Positions 26,863-35,776 of a DNA stretch of 64,000 nucleotides are shown here, one piece after another; position 1 is the first letter of the stretch; every line of letters starts with the position of its first letter. The position numbers and the translations under genes are program-made. Origin of the DNA: Halomonas sp. (GTDB lineage: Bacteria > Pseudomonadota > Gammaproteobacteria > Pseudomonadales > Halomonadaceae); the NCBI RefSeq assembly GCF_007692655.1, contig NZ_REBQ01000114.1:1-64000 (forward strand). The letters run 5' to 3'. The notes below the pieces were generated by a model. The model was not told where the DNA came from and did not search any database. It saw only the letters and a program-made list of their open reading frames with translations.

Positions 26863-27741
26863 TTACATTAAACTCCAAAACGCATCGACCAGTGGATTTT
26901 TTAGGTTTTTCTTTAGGGTAAACAAACCAATATCGTAGGGTTCCAGTTCCGGTGTCACATCGAGTACACGAATGCGATCCACCAAGGGGCTGTTGTCGAG
27001 GACAATTTTGGGCACCACGCCAATCCCAAAACCCAAGCTCACCATACTCACAATGGCTTCATTACCTGTCACCTGAGCATAAATACGCGGGGAGATGTCT
27101 TGCTGGCGAAACCACTCGTCCACCCGCGCTCTGGAGACACCACTCTCCGAGAGAATCATAGGAATGCTCGACCACTTGATGGGTGTGTTGGGCGTGTGGG
27201 TGGGCACATTCGGCACTTGCTGCTCAAGGGGCGCAATAAACAGCAAAGGCGAGGTAGCAATGGATTTAAATGCCAGACCCCGCGGCAGGTTGGCAGGCTG
27301 AGCGGCAATGCTTAGGTCTTCTTTACCATCCAGAACGCGGGCAATCGCATGTTCTGGGTCACCCGTACGCAGCTTGATTTCAATCACCGGGTAGGCAATA
27401 CGAAAGCGGCGCAGTAGCTCGTATAAAAAACTGTAGCTGGCGGTGACGGAGCCATACAGGCTGATTTCACCGCGTAATTGATCAGAATGGTCGGTTAATT
27501 CATGACGAATCAAATTCCATTGGCTACTGGCATCGCGGGCGTACTTGCGAAATTTTTGCCCCTCCTGGGTCAACACCACGGTGCGGTTGTCGCGATTAAA
27601 CAGCGATACGCCCAGTTCCTCTTCTAAATGGCGAATGTTGCGCGACAAGGCAGAAATGCTGATATAGCACTCATCGCTGGCGCGGCCGAAATGCAGGGTT
27701 TCTGCCAAGGCGAGGAACTGTTTTAAAATTTTATAATTCAT
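26863..27741 (-). CDS. ilvY: LysR-family regulator IlvY
   Basis: Activator of ilvC, sensing acetolactate/acetohydroxybutyrate. The start at 27741 aligns MNYKILKQFLALAETLHFGRAS with E. coli IlvY (first 20 residues shown here run from the helix 1 start); ATGs up to 27768 are possible but add only nine residues. The helix-turn-helix is ISISALSRNIRHLEEELG, followed by the IlvY-specific LFNRDNRTVVLT. A C-terminal periplasmic-binding-like domain (about 90-290) senses substrate. It is divergent from ilvC, the classical ilvYC arrangement, with a LysR-type box between them. Confidence 0.88.
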   Translation of the reverse strand: MNYKILKQFLALAETLHFGRASDECYISISALSRNIRHLEEELGVSLFNRDNRTVVLTQEGQKFRKYARDASSQWNLIRHELTDHSDQLRGEISLYGSVTASYSFLYELLRRFRIAYPVIEIKLRTGDPEHAIARVLDGKEDLSIAAQPANLPRGLAFKSIATSPLLFIAPLEQQVPNVPTHTPNTPIKWSSIPMILSESGVSRARVDEWFRQQDISPRIYAQVTGNEAIVSMVSLGFGIGVVPKIVLDNSPLVDRIRVLDVTPELEPYDIGLFTLKKNLKNPLVDAFWSLM

Positions 27742-27784
27742 AAACGCCATCATAATTGAGCTTTGCATAAAATGGGATACGCTG

Positions 27785-27799
27785 TTGCAAATATATCAA
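27785..27799. promoter_or_regulatory. LysR-type box in ilvY-ilvC intergenic region
   Basis: TTGCAAATATATCAA is an interrupted palindrome with TTG/CAA ends, the form expected for an IlvY operator. It lies 44 bases upstream of ilvY and about 140 upstream of ilvC. Confidence 0.5.
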
Positions 27800-27937
27800 T
27801 TTAAGAAATGCTCACTCTTGTATAGATTATCCCTACTCACATGGCGCTGGATCTTGCATTGAGCGGCTATGACTCTCATTTTCGTGTCGGTGTGTCTTAC
27901 ATCGATATTGTGATCATAAATATTTAGGATGTTAACA

Positions 27938-29410
27938 ATGGCTAACTATTTCAATACGCTGCCGCTCCGCGAGCAACTGGCTGAACTCGCCAAATGCCGT
28001 TTTATGTACAGCTCTGAATTTGCTGATGGCGTAGACGCACTTAAAGGCAAAAAAATGGTCGTTATCGGCTGTGGCGCCCAAGGCCTGAATCAGGGCTTGA
28101 ACCTACGCGACAGCGGCTTAGACGTCTCTTACGCGCTGCGCCCTGAAGCCATTGAACAAAAGCGTCAGTCCTGGAAGAACGCCACTGAAAACGGCTTCGT
28201 GGTAGGCACTTACGAAGAGTTGATCCCCACGGCAGACGTTGTATTGAACCTGACGCCCGATAAGCAGCACACCTCTGTTGTAACGGCAGTAATGCCGCTG
28301 ATGAAGCAGGGCGCTTGTTTGTCTTACTCTCACGGTTTCAACATCGTGGAAGAGGGCATGAAAGTCCGTGAAGACATAACCGTCATCATGGTGGCGCCTA
28401 AGTGCCCAGGGTCAGAAGTTCGCGCTGAATACGTGCGTGGTTTCGGTGTTCCCACCTTGATCGCTGTTCACGAAGACAATGATCCTAAAGGCGAAGGCCT
28501 TGCCCTGGCAAAAGCCTACGCAGTGGGTACTGGCGGCCACAAAGCTGGCGTATTGATGTCCTCTTTCATCGCCGAAGTTAAGTCCGACCTGATGGGTGAG
28601 CAAACGATCCTTTGCGGCATGCTGCAAACCGGTTCGATCCTCTGCTTCGACAAAATGATCGAAGAGGGTATCGATCCTGGCTACGCCTCTAAGCTGATTC
28701 AGTACGGCTGGGAAAACATCACGGAAGCACTGAAATACGGCGGCGTGACCAACATGCTGGATCGTCTCTCTAACCCAGCCAAGATCAAAGCCTTTGATCT
28801 TGCTGAAGAGCTGAAAGAGATCATGCGTCCGCTGTACAACAAGCACCAGGACGACATCATCAGTGGCCACTTCTCTAAAACGATGATGGAAGATTGGGCC
28901 AACGATGACGCTAACCTGCTCAAATGGCGCGCCGAAACCGCAGAAACCAACTTCGAAAAAACCCCTGCTGGTAACGTAGAAATTACTGAACAGGAGTACT
29001 TCGACAACGGCATCTTGATGGTGGCAATGGTTAAAGCGGGCGTCGAGCTTGCTTTCGAAACCATGACGGCGGCGGGCATCATCGCCGAGTCTGCTTACTA
29101 CGAGTCGCTCCACGAAACGCCGCTGATCGCCAACACCATCGCGCGTAAGAAACTGTACGAAATGAACGCGACTATCTCTGACACCGCGGAATACGGTTGC
29201 TACCTCTACAACCACGCTTGTGTGCCGCTACTGGCTGACTTTATGAAAGGCATCAAATCCGATGTTATCGGTAAAGGCCTGGCTGTAGACGACAACGGTG
29301 TTGATAACGCGCGTTTAATCGAAGTTAACGATGCGCTCCGCGCCCACCCAGTTGAAGCCGTTGGCGCAGTGTTGCGTGGCCACATGGCAGATATGAAGAA
29401 GATCATTTAA
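27938..29410 (+). CDS. ilvC: Ketol-acid reductoisomerase, class II (long form)
   Basis: NADPH- and Mg2+-dependent second step of valine/isoleucine synthesis, acting on acetolactate and acetohydroxybutyrate. 490 residues, the length of the enterobacterial long form with a duplicated knotted domain. The Rossmann motif [17 protein letters not shown] is near 45-61, the active-site [11 protein letters not shown] near 155, and [16 protein letters not shown] near 209-224. The ATG at 27938 has TAGGA eight bases before; an in-frame ATG at 27929 overlaps that site. The start [17 protein letters not shown] matches E. coli IlvC closely. Confidence 0.97.
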   Translation: MANYFNTLPLREQLAELAKCRFMYSSEFADGVDALKGKKMVVIGCGAQGLNQGLNLRDSGLDVSYALRPEAIEQKRQSWKNATENGFVVGTYEELIPTADVVLNLTPDKQHTSVVTAVMPLMKQGACLSYSHGFNIVEEGMKVREDITVIMVAPKCPGSEVRAEYVRGFGVPTLIAVHEDNDPKGEGLALAKAYAVGTGGHKAGVLMSSFIAEVKSDLMGEQTILCGMLQTGSILCFDKMIEEGIDPGYASKLIQYGWENITEALKYGGVTNMLDRLSNPAKIKAFDLAEELKEIMRPLYNKHQDDIISGHFSKTMMEDWANDDANLLKWRAETAETNFEKTPAGNVEITEQEYFDNGILMVAMVKAGVELAFETMTAAGIIAESAYYESLHETPLIANTIARKKLYEMNATISDTAEYGCYLYNHACVPLLADFMKGIKSDVIGKGLAVDDNGVDNARLIEVNDALRAHPVEAVGAVLRGHMADMKKII

Positions 29411-29461
29411 TCGGCTGATTAAATGATGGCTCGTCAAAAACTAGACCGCTAAGTCATCTAA

Positions 29462-29497
29462 AAGCCGAGATATCGTCACGATATTCTCGGCTTTTTT
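29462..29497 (+). terminator. Rho-independent terminator of ilvC
   Basis: AAGCCGAGA-TATCG (29462-) pairs with CGATATTCTCGGCTT with one bulged base and a short loop, followed by TTTTTT. Confidence 0.9.
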
Positions 29498-29524
29498 GTC
29501 TCATAAACAATAAGGAATACATTG

Positions 29525-31027
29525 ATGGAGCCTTCAAGCCGCTTAGAGCGTATTCAGCTAAACAAAGCGACGATCAGTTTTGATGATCGCTTCACCCTAA
29601 GCGAGATTGATTGGATCATCGAACCCCACCAGCATTGGGTCATCACTGGCACCAATGGCTCAGGCAAATCGGCCCTGGCGGCAGCGTTGGCTGGCGTTGG
29701 CAAAATTGAAGCGGGCACGGTTCAAGGGCTTCCCCAAAACGTCGGGCTGGTCTCTTTCGAAGCGCAGGCCGAACTCATCGCCAAAGAGCTGAAAAAAGAC
29801 GATGCCGATATCATGGATGTCATTTCACTCGGCACCCCCGTCAGTGAAATGATTTTCGAGCAGTGCCAAGACCCTGAACTCGCAAGCGAGCTGGTCGAAA
29901 AGTTCGGGCTGAGCAAACTACTTGACCGCGCCTTTCGCAAGCTCTCCACCGGCGAAACCCGCAAAGTCATGCTGATTCGCGCGCTGGCGAGCAAGCCGGA
30001 TTTGCTGATTTTAGACGAGCCGTTTGATGGTTTGGATGTCGACACCCTCGCCATGCTGCAAGCCCATCTCGCCTCCATCATCGACACCGTGCCCATGGTG
30101 CTGGTGCTGAACCGCTTTGATGAGATGCCGGACTTCATCACGCACGTTGCCTATCTGGATAAAGATCGTTCGGATAAAGAGCGATTGGAGAAAAAGAGAG
30201 GGGATAAAAAGCGGGGAGATAGTGGGCGATTAGCGTTTACCGTAGAGCGTCAGGACGAAGCCGCCTTCAATGAGTTGTACCAACTGCTGCATCTGAAAAC
30301 CACCGACCTAAGCCTGCCTGAAGCTGACCCAGCCAATAAACTACCCGCTCTCGACCCCAGCCAGCCGTTAGTAAAACTAACGCAAGCGACTATCCAATAC
30401 GGCGATACCGTGATTGTCGATAAGCTCGACTGGACCATAGAGCAGGGCCAGCACTGGCAACTGAGCGGCCCTAACGGTAGCGGCAAAACCTGCGTCTTAT
30501 CCCTGATCACGGGGGATCATCCCCAGTGCTATACCAACGATATTTTTGTGTTTGGCTTCCAGCGCGGTAACGGCGAAAGCATCTGGCAGATCAAGCAGTT
30601 TATCGGCTATGTCTCCACCGCCCTGCAGTGGGAGTATCGCGTCAGCACCAGCTGCAAAAACGTGATTATTTCCGGCTTCTACGACAGCATCGGCATGTAT
30701 TCAAAATCTACCGATCACCAGAAAAAAATTGCCGACCAGTGGTTAGAACTACTAGGCATGCAAGAGCGCGCCGATCAGCCCTTTAACAAACTCTCCTACG
30801 GCGACCAGCGTCTGCTACTTATCGCCCGTGCCATGGTCAAGCACCCGCCGCTGTTGATTCTAGACGAGCCTTGCCTCGGGCTAGATGATATGAATCGCCA
30901 GCTGGTGCTAGCCCTTATCGAGAAAATTTGTGCAGGTAAAGAAACCACGGTGCTCTACGTTAATCACCATACGGAAGACAAGATAAAGGAAATCGACAAT
31001 CATTTGGCGCTGGAGAAGAATCACTAG
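29525..31027 (+). CDS. modF: ModF-like duplicated ABC ATPase
   Basis: 500-residue soluble protein with two ABC ATPase domains, as in E. coli ModF, which is linked to molybdate metabolism though its exact function is unclear. Domain 1 has Walker A GTNGSGKSA near 40 and LSTGETRK/LLILDEPFDG; domain 2 has GPNGSGKTC near 318 and LSYGDQRL/LLILDEPCLG. Start ATG at 29525 has TAAGGAA upstream. An oddity is a very basic linker of Asp/Lys/Arg repeats (KDRSDKERLEKKRGDKKRG) at about 217-235. modABC lies 12 kb downstream. An ABC-F role is possible, but domain spacing favours ModF. Confidence 0.83.
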   Translation: MEPSSRLERIQLNKATISFDDRFTLSEIDWIIEPHQHWVITGTNGSGKSALAAALAGVGKIEAGTVQGLPQNVGLVSFEAQAELIAKELKKDDADIMDVISLGTPVSEMIFEQCQDPELASELVEKFGLSKLLDRAFRKLSTGETRKVMLIRALASKPDLLILDEPFDGLDVDTLAMLQAHLASIIDTVPMVLVLNRFDEMPDFITHVAYLDKDRSDKERLEKKRGDKKRGDSGRLAFTVERQDEAAFNELYQLLHLKTTDLSLPEADPANKLPALDPSQPLVKLTQATIQYGDTVIVDKLDWTIEQGQHWQLSGPNGSGKTCVLSLITGDHPQCYTNDIFVFGFQRGNGESIWQIKQFIGYVSTALQWEYRVSTSCKNVIISGFYDSIGMYSKSTDHQKKIADQWLELLGMQERADQPFNKLSYGDQRLLLIARAMVKHPPLLILDEPCLGLDDMNRQLVLALIEKICAGKETTVLYVNHHTEDKIKEIDNHLALEKNH

Positions 31028-31065
31028 TTGGCGGGGCAGGCTGTTTAGGCGCTAGGGTGAACATT

Positions 31066-31377
31066 TCATTCAGCCAAGGAGGTATTCATCCCCTCACGAA
31101 TAGATTCCCGCATACCGGGTACGGAGAGCAGGTAAAGCATTTCCTGAATGGCCGACCAACCTTCTTCAGATACCAAGACGGCGCTGTTCCGCTTCCCCGT
31201 GATGATGATGGGCTGATGGGACTCGGCAGTTTCATCGATCAAGCGCTGAACATACATTGGAAAGTTAGATTTACCTTGATCATAATATTCTGCATTTTCG
31301 ACATCATTTCGAGCAAAATCATCATAAAATTTCGCAAATGCTGCTTCAAACTCTAGTGATGGCACCGCTAATTCCAT
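31066..31377 (-). CDS. Orphan Phd/YefM-like antitoxin
   Basis: 103-residue protein whose second half (SNFPMYVQRLIDETAESHQPIIITGKRNSAVLVSEEGWSAIQE read in pieces, about 45-88) is the Phd/YefM N-terminal DNA-binding fold; an unusual 45-residue extension precedes it. The ATG at 31377 has GGAG eight bases upstream. No toxin follows: the next gene, modF, is convergent and ends 38 bases away. It may have lost its toxin or work with the adjacent RelE-type toxin. Part of a small accessory patch. Confidence 0.7.
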   Translation of the reverse strand: MELAVPSLEFEAAFAKFYDDFARNDVENAEYYDQGKSNFPMYVQRLIDETAESHQPIIITGKRNSAVLVSEEGWSAIQEMLYLLSVPGMRESIREGMNTSLAE

Positions 31378-31472
31378 GCCAGTTTCTCCAGTAAGGTATC
31401 GCAAAACTTTGCGGCAGTTTTGGAGCCGCGTAGCGGTGGAAAACTATCCGACAACAGCGGCTGGTTAAATTG

Positions 31473-31754
31473 TTATCGCTCACCTTCCAACTCGTGCCAT
31501 ACCCTTAGAATGATGATGGCGCTCGCGTGTACTGAATAGCGAATAACGTATTTTCCAAATACCATGTCGCGGATGGAGTCAGGTTCCGGCGCCATTTCAA
31601 CCGGCGCACCCATTTTGGGAACGTCTGTGAGCAATTCGATCTTGCCAACCAACTCTGCGGCTATTCTGGCTGCCGCAGAGGGACTATGGACCGAGATGAA
31701 CTCCCTGAGGCGTTTCAGATCTTCAATGGCTTCGTCCGTGTAAACCAGTTTCAC
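31473..31754 (-). CDS. RelE/ParE-family toxin
   Basis: 93-residue ParE/RelE superfamily protein, starting MKLVYTDEAIEDLKRLREFI and ending with the strand pattern GKYVIRYSVHASAIIILRVWHELE. Members either inhibit gyrase (ParE) or cleave ribosome-bound mRNA (RelE); the sequence alone does not separate them. The start overlaps the antitoxin stop by four bases on the minus strand, the standard coupled arrangement. Confidence 0.85.
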   Translation of the reverse strand: MKLVYTDEAIEDLKRLREFISVHSPSAAARIAAELVGKIELLTDVPKMGAPVEMAPEPDSIRDMVFGKYVIRYSVHASAIIILRVWHELEGER

Positions 31755-32023
31755 TTACCTGACCTCGGCGCATCCTGCTCGTTTTCGGTTCCCCAGCTAT
31801 TGAGCCAGCCATGGACCGCGTTAGCATCGACTACCTTTCCTTGTGCAGCGGACTCCATCGCCTCCAGCGTTTGCTGCCAACGCTCTTGCTCACGCTGCTG
31901 CTTTTGAATGTATTCTGATAATGCCTGATTGATCACCCAACTTTTACTCCGATGGAGTCTGTCGGCGATTGCCTCCAGGTGTTGTTCAACGTCTGCCTGA
32001 AGACGAACGGTAGTGACGCTCAT
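31751..32023 (-). CDS. Ribbon-helix-helix (CopG/ParD-like) antitoxin
   Basis: 90-residue protein with an N-terminal ribbon-helix-helix: SVTTVRLQADVEQHLEAIAD, then RSKSWVINQALSEYI. The C-terminal half is charged and probably wraps the toxin. First gene of the antitoxin-toxin pair; autorepression from the AT-rich region just upstream (around 32030-32060, GTAATACAATGTATTC-like inverted repeats) is typical. Confidence 0.85.
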   Translation of the reverse strand: MSVTTVRLQADVEQHLEAIADRLHRSKSWVINQALSEYIQKQQREQERWQQTLEAMESAAQGKVVDANAVHGWLNSWGTENEQDAPRSGK

Positions 32024-32435
32024 GACTGCACCTCCAATGTAAGTGAATACATTGTATTACAGCATAGTCGGCGAGGGTCAGCAAAAGAGTTTGATGCCTC
32101 AAATAACAGGCGCTGATGAAGCGCTAGCGGTCGTTGAGTTGATTGAGTACACCCAACATGGGCATGAACTAATGGGATGAAAGTCCCCCCGTGGGAAGAT
32201 CACCGTTCATTGGATTTTAACCAATTGAACGCCAACCAATAGTGAATGGCAGGGGCCGCTCCGCGAGGATAGGGATGGAGAAAGTCGGGCATGTTTGCGT
32301 ACTAGCGCTTAATCAGAAGGGTGGCAAAAACCGCAGGTGTGGGACGCCTCTGATTTGGCGTCCCTTGCTGCATAGGTGTCTGTTTTAAAATGAGTTAATG
32401 AAGTGGTTCCGAGTCGTTGCTGGCTTATAAGGGGG
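32024..32435. mobile_element. Possible group II intron 5' fragment
   Basis: 412 bases without a gene. From about 32100 to 32365 the sequence is rich in RNA-like stems and phrases recalled from the ribozyme part preceding group II intron reverse transcriptases: GGGATGAAAGTCCCCC (32176-32191), GGAAGATCACCGTTCATTGG (around 32196-32215), GCCGCTCCGCGAGGATAGGG (around 32255-32274), then a perfect 8-base stem GGGACGCC/GGCGTCCC at 32341-32364. No reverse transcriptase, maturase or domain V was found, so it would be a truncated remnant. The identification rests on recall and is uncertain. Confidence 0.4.
32341..32364. other. Strong hairpin GGGACGCC/GGCGTCCC
   Basis: Eight perfect pairs around TCTGATTT, without a U-run. 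Probably part of the RNA-like remnant above. Confidence 0.7.
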
Positions 32436-33191
32436 TTATGGCTTAAGTGCTAGATTAAGATCCGAAAGCCCAGCAAACTTGCCGGTAAAGGTTTTGGGTC
32501 GGGGGTAGGCGAGGTCGCCGTGTTTGCTGGTGTGCAGCCCCAGGCTTACCAGAGATTCTGCTAGCTTCAGCGCGGCGGTGACGCCTTCCACGACCGGTAA
32601 GCCGACTTCGCGGCTAATCTGTTGGGTTAAGTTAGCCATGCCTCCGCAGCCTAGAACGATGGCGCCAATGCCATCTTCATCCCGAGCGCGGCAGCACTCT
32701 TCTACAATGCGGGTAAACGCCGCCTCGGGGTGATGTTCAAGATCCAAAACGGGGATTTCAGCGGCGCGTATACGTCGGCAGTGGTGGCTAAAGCCGTACT
32801 GGTGAAGTAAATGCTCGGCGATGATGCCGGTGCGGCCTAGAGACGTAACGATGGAGAAGCGGGTGCTAATTAAGGTAGCGAGGTGAAATGCCGCTTCAGC
32901 GATGCCGATGACCGGCGCACGGGTGAGTTCACGGGCAGCCAGTAAACCGGGGTCACCAAAGCAGGCCACTATATACGCATCGATATTGCCTTCGCGCTCG
33001 CCTTTTAACACCTCTTCGGCAACCCCCACCGCGCTAATCGCCTCATCAAAATGGCTTTCAATAGATACTGGCCCTGCCTCAGGCTGCGACGCGCTAACCG
33101 TAGTGCCCGCCGCTACCTGCTGCTGGGCTGCCTGATGAATAGCGGCTGTCATGGAGGCGGTAGTATTGGGGTTAATGATATGTATCTGCAC
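32436..33191 (-). CDS. Asp/Glu/hydantoin racemase family protein (probable allantoin racemase)
   Basis: 251-residue member of the HyuE/HpxA group. The two catalytic cysteines are C77 in VACFGDPGLLAARE and C182 in VLGCGGMANL; the start MQIHIINPNTTASMT is characteristic. In this family allantoin racemase interconverts R- and S-allantoin so that a stereospecific allantoinase can use both. It is divergent from puuE with two TTGTATACAA operators in between, which supports an allantoin substrate over hydantoins or Asp/Glu. Confidence 0.87.
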   Translation of the reverse strand: MQIHIINPNTTASMTAAIHQAAQQQVAAGTTVSASQPEAGPVSIESHFDEAISAVGVAEEVLKGEREGNIDAYIVACFGDPGLLAARELTRAPVIGIAEAAFHLATLISTRFSIVTSLGRTGIIAEHLLHQYGFSHHCRRIRAAEIPVLDLEHHPEAAFTRIVEECCRARDEDGIGAIVLGCGGMANLTQQISREVGLPVVEGVTAALKLAESLVSLGLHTSKHGDLAYPRPKTFTGKFAGLSDLNLALKP

Positions 33192-33238
33192 GATAGCTAT
33201 TCCGCGTGTAAATCAGCATGTAAACAATATTTTGTTTC

Positions 33239-33248
33239 TTGTATACAA
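33239..33248. promoter_or_regulatory. Perfect TTGTATACAA operator, racemase side
   Basis: Ten-base palindrome 47 bases upstream of the racemase start, at the expected distance for repression. Confidence 0.7.
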
Positions 33249-33427
33249 AAGTAGTGTTATTTCAAGTGTGATGCAAGCTCCAAAGCGCGCCGCATAACAA
33301 AATCGACAGCTAAAAAGTCTGCTTTAACAGCCAAGGTTGGCGCTTTTGAGTCAGTTTAATTCTGTAAATTGTTAAAGCTTCAGGGTTTATTCATGGCAGC
33401 GTTGCGGTTCGTTATTAATCTGGCTAT

Positions 33428-33439
33428 TTTGTATACAAA
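33428..33439. promoter_or_regulatory. Perfect TTTGTATACAAA operator, puuE side
   Basis: Twelve-base palindrome about 140 bases before puuE and 190 bases from the racemase-side copy. Paired sites could allow looping. Confidence 0.7.
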
Positions 33440-33578
33440 TAATTGGCAAATTGGCTGGGTACGCGCGTGAGGCGATTTTTTTGCATAAGCTAGGGCTTAT
33501 GCGGACTGGCGTTGATACGGCCAGCGATTATAAGGGCCAGGGTCTATTCAGTCAGGAATATGAATAAAGGAGTTAACG

Positions 33579-34517
33579 ATGATGTCATCCGCTACGGGTC
33601 ACTACCCCCGCGACTTAATCGGCTATGGGCGTAATCCACCCCATGCCAACTGGCCCGGCAACGCTAAAATAGCTGTTCAGTTCGTGCTGAACTATGAGGA
33701 GGGCGGCGAGAACTGCGTGCTCCATGGCGATTCAGGCTCAGAGCAGTTCTTATCGGAAATCATCGGCGCTCCCGCTTACCCTGATCGCCACTTGAGCATG
33801 GAGTCGATTTATGAGTACGGCTCCCGGGCTGGGGTATGGCGCATTCTGCGTGAGTTTGAAAAGCGCGACCTGCCGCTCACTGTGTTTGGCGTGGCCATGG
33901 CGCTGGAGCGCAACCCTGATGTGGCCCAGGCGTTTAAAGAGCTAGGCCACGAGATCGCCTGCCACGGCTACCGCTGGATTCACTATCAAGAAGTCTCCGA
34001 GCACGTTGAGCGGCAGCACCTTCAGCAGGCCATGGAGATTTTTCAGCGCCTGTTTGGCGAAAAGCCCCAAGGCTGGTACACCGGGCGCGACAGTCCCAAT
34101 ACCCGGCGCTTAGTGTTGGATGAGGGCGGTTTCCTTTACGATAGCGACTACTACGGCGATGACTTGCCTTTCTGGACCCAAGTCACCGATAGCCAGGGCA
34201 GTGAGCATAACCATTTGATCGTGCCCTATACTTTAGACAGCAACGATATGCGCTTCGCCGCCCCCCAGGGGTTTAACACGGCGGATCACTTCTTTAGCTA
34301 CCTGCGCGATGCCTTTGATGTGCTCTATGCGGAAGGGGAGGAGGCGCCTAAGATGCTCTCTATCGGTATGCATTGCCGCTTATTGGGTCGCCCTGGGCGT
34401 TTCCGAGCGCTGCAGCGCTTTTTGGATTACATCGAAACCCATGACCGCGTTTGGGTTGCCCGGCGTGTTGATATTGCTCGCCACTGGGCCGAGCATCACC
34501 CAGCCCCAAAGCGATAA
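33579..34517 (+). CDS. puuE: Allantoinase PuuE (polysaccharide-deacetylase fold)
   Basis: Metal-independent allantoinase family that opens allantoin to allantoate. 312 residues: the start YPRDLIGYGRNPPHANWPGNAKIAVQFVLNYEEGGE (in two stretches, residues 9-44) and YEYGSRAGVWRILREFE are strongly conserved in PuuE; HEIACHGYRW and GWYTGRDSPNTRRL follow. AGGAG stands six bases before the ATG. The RpiR regulator gene follows 24 bases downstream. Confidence 0.94.
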   Translation: MMSSATGHYPRDLIGYGRNPPHANWPGNAKIAVQFVLNYEEGGENCVLHGDSGSEQFLSEIIGAPAYPDRHLSMESIYEYGSRAGVWRILREFEKRDLPLTVFGVAMALERNPDVAQAFKELGHEIACHGYRWIHYQEVSEHVERQHLQQAMEIFQRLFGEKPQGWYTGRDSPNTRRLVLDEGGFLYDSDYYGDDLPFWTQVTDSQGSEHNHLIVPYTLDSNDMRFAAPQGFNTADHFFSYLRDAFDVLYAEGEEAPKMLSIGMHCRLLGRPGRFRALQRFLDYIETHDRVWVARRVDIARHWAEHHPAPKR

Positions 34518-34541
34518 TTAAATTATGAAAAATAGGATGTT

Positions 34542-35417
34542 ATGACGCCGCATATAGGCCAGAGAATTACTGCTCAGTTTGATGAGTTAAGTGCCCAGGA
34601 GCAGCGCGTAGCGAGCTTTATCCTCGATCACTTTGACGATTTGGCGGTGTATAGCGCCGCCGACCTGGCGCGCTTAACCGGCGTTTCCAAGTCGACTGTC
34701 AGCCGCTTGTTCAAGCGGCTGGGGTTCGAGAGCTACCGCACCGTTAAGGATCATGCCCGCCAACTGCGCAATATGGGTGTGCCGTTGGTAATCGACGCCA
34801 ACGCCATGCAGGAAGAGGCCGGAGCGCCGTTTCAGCGCCATCTTCAGCGGGAGCAGGATAATCTGCAGCGCTGCTTGAACGGCATTGCCACGGATCAGTT
34901 TGCCGCCTTGGTGGAACGTCTAAATGGGGCGCGCCATGTAGTGGTGATTGGCTTTCGTAACAGCTACCCCTTAGCGCTGCACTTTCGACAGCAGCTAATT
35001 CAGGCACGTACTCAGGTGCGGGTGGTTCCTCATCCAAACCAGTCGTTAGCGGAAGAGATTGTCGATCTCACCGAGCAGGATGTGGTGGTGTTGTTTGGTT
35101 TTCGCCGCCGCCCAGCAGCATTTGCTTCGCTCATTGATTCACTTGAGCGCTCACCTGCCAAGGTAGCCTTGCTGGCTGACCCCACTGCGGTCAATTTCGC
35201 TTCACAAGTAACGTGGTTTTTTGAAACGCCGCTGGAAAGCCTCTCCGCGTTCGATAGCTATGCCACGGCCAACAGCCTGATCTGCCTGATCGCCAATGGT
35301 GTACTGCACCGTCGCCTTGCAGAGGGTCGAGAGCGAATTAGCGCCATCAGCGATATTTATTCAGATCTCAGTGAGCTGGAAGCGCCGACCATGAGCGTTG
35401 ATTGGAGTGCCCAGTAG
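34542..35417 (+). CDS. RpiR/MurR-family regulator (HTH plus SIS), HpxU-like
   Basis: 291-residue regulator: N-terminal RpiR helix-turn-helix at 1-77 (YSAADLARLTGVSKSTVSRLFKRLG) and a SIS domain at about 120-255 (VVVIGFRNSYPLALHFRQQL, VVVLFGFRRRP). SIS domains usually sense phosphosugars, but RpiR members in purine loci (HpxU) respond to purine intermediates or are unassigned. A 17-base sequence containing GAAAC-GAAA-GTTTC occurs before the following ABC operon and before the YfcC/allE pair and is the likely target. Confidence 0.88.
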   Translation: MTPHIGQRITAQFDELSAQEQRVASFILDHFDDLAVYSAADLARLTGVSKSTVSRLFKRLGFESYRTVKDHARQLRNMGVPLVIDANAMQEEAGAPFQRHLQREQDNLQRCLNGIATDQFAALVERLNGARHVVVIGFRNSYPLALHFRQQLIQARTQVRVVPHPNQSLAEEIVDLTEQDVVVLFGFRRRPAAFASLIDSLERSPAKVALLADPTAVNFASQVTWFFETPLESLSAFDSYATANSLICLIANGVLHRRLAEGRERISAISDIYSDLSELEAPTMSVDWSAQ

Positions 35418-35776
35418 GTTCTTTACCCTGGCATGGTGCATCGCGTCCCTTTGATGGATGAAAACTGCACCAAGACGTTGCGCTTATTTTTATTCAAACT
35501 CTCCTGCCGACGCGGCTTCAATGGCGTTGCGGCTACGCATGCCCTCTAAGCTGCTGTTATAAAATATCTTAGTGACTTCTGGTATCGCGATTGCTTTTAG
35601 GTAATCAGGTGAAACGAAAGTTTCTTTGTTGGGTTTTATGCAACAAAGCTTTCATTCGCTTTGCTTTCATTGCCAAGACCACTACTCATTTCCAAAACCA
35701 CCACTGCTAATTATTCAGCGAATTGTCTCTAGCAAAACCAAGATTTTGCAGAACATGCGCCTGCCAGGAGAGCTTT
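35418..35776. promoter_or_regulatory. Promoter region of polar ABC operon
   Basis: 359 bases without a gene. It holds the RpiR-type site at 35609-35625 and, just after it, the partly repeated CTTTCATTCGCTTTG/CTTTCATTGCC (around 35648-35673), possibly a second, degenerate site. No terminator was recognised after the RpiR gene. Confidence 0.6.
35609..35625. promoter_or_regulatory. RpiR-type operator, copy 1
   Basis: GTGAAACGAAAGTTTCT with the inverted repeat GAAAC-GAAA-GTTTC. The identical 17-mer recurs at 40245-40261. About 150 bases before the ABC binding-protein gene. Confidence 0.65.

Larger units (their letters stand above)
33192..33578. promoter_or_regulatory. Divergent control region racemase/puuE
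   Basis: 387 bases without a gene, containing two perfect TTGTATACAA sites and an 8-base inverted repeat GCATAAGC (33483-33490)/GCTTATGC (33495-33502) in the presumed puuE leader. Confidence 0.7.

Noticed and set aside
28412-29215. 267-residue open frame antisense to ilvC
   Set aside because: It mirrors the codon pattern of a strongly conserved gene and shows no family features or ribosome site.
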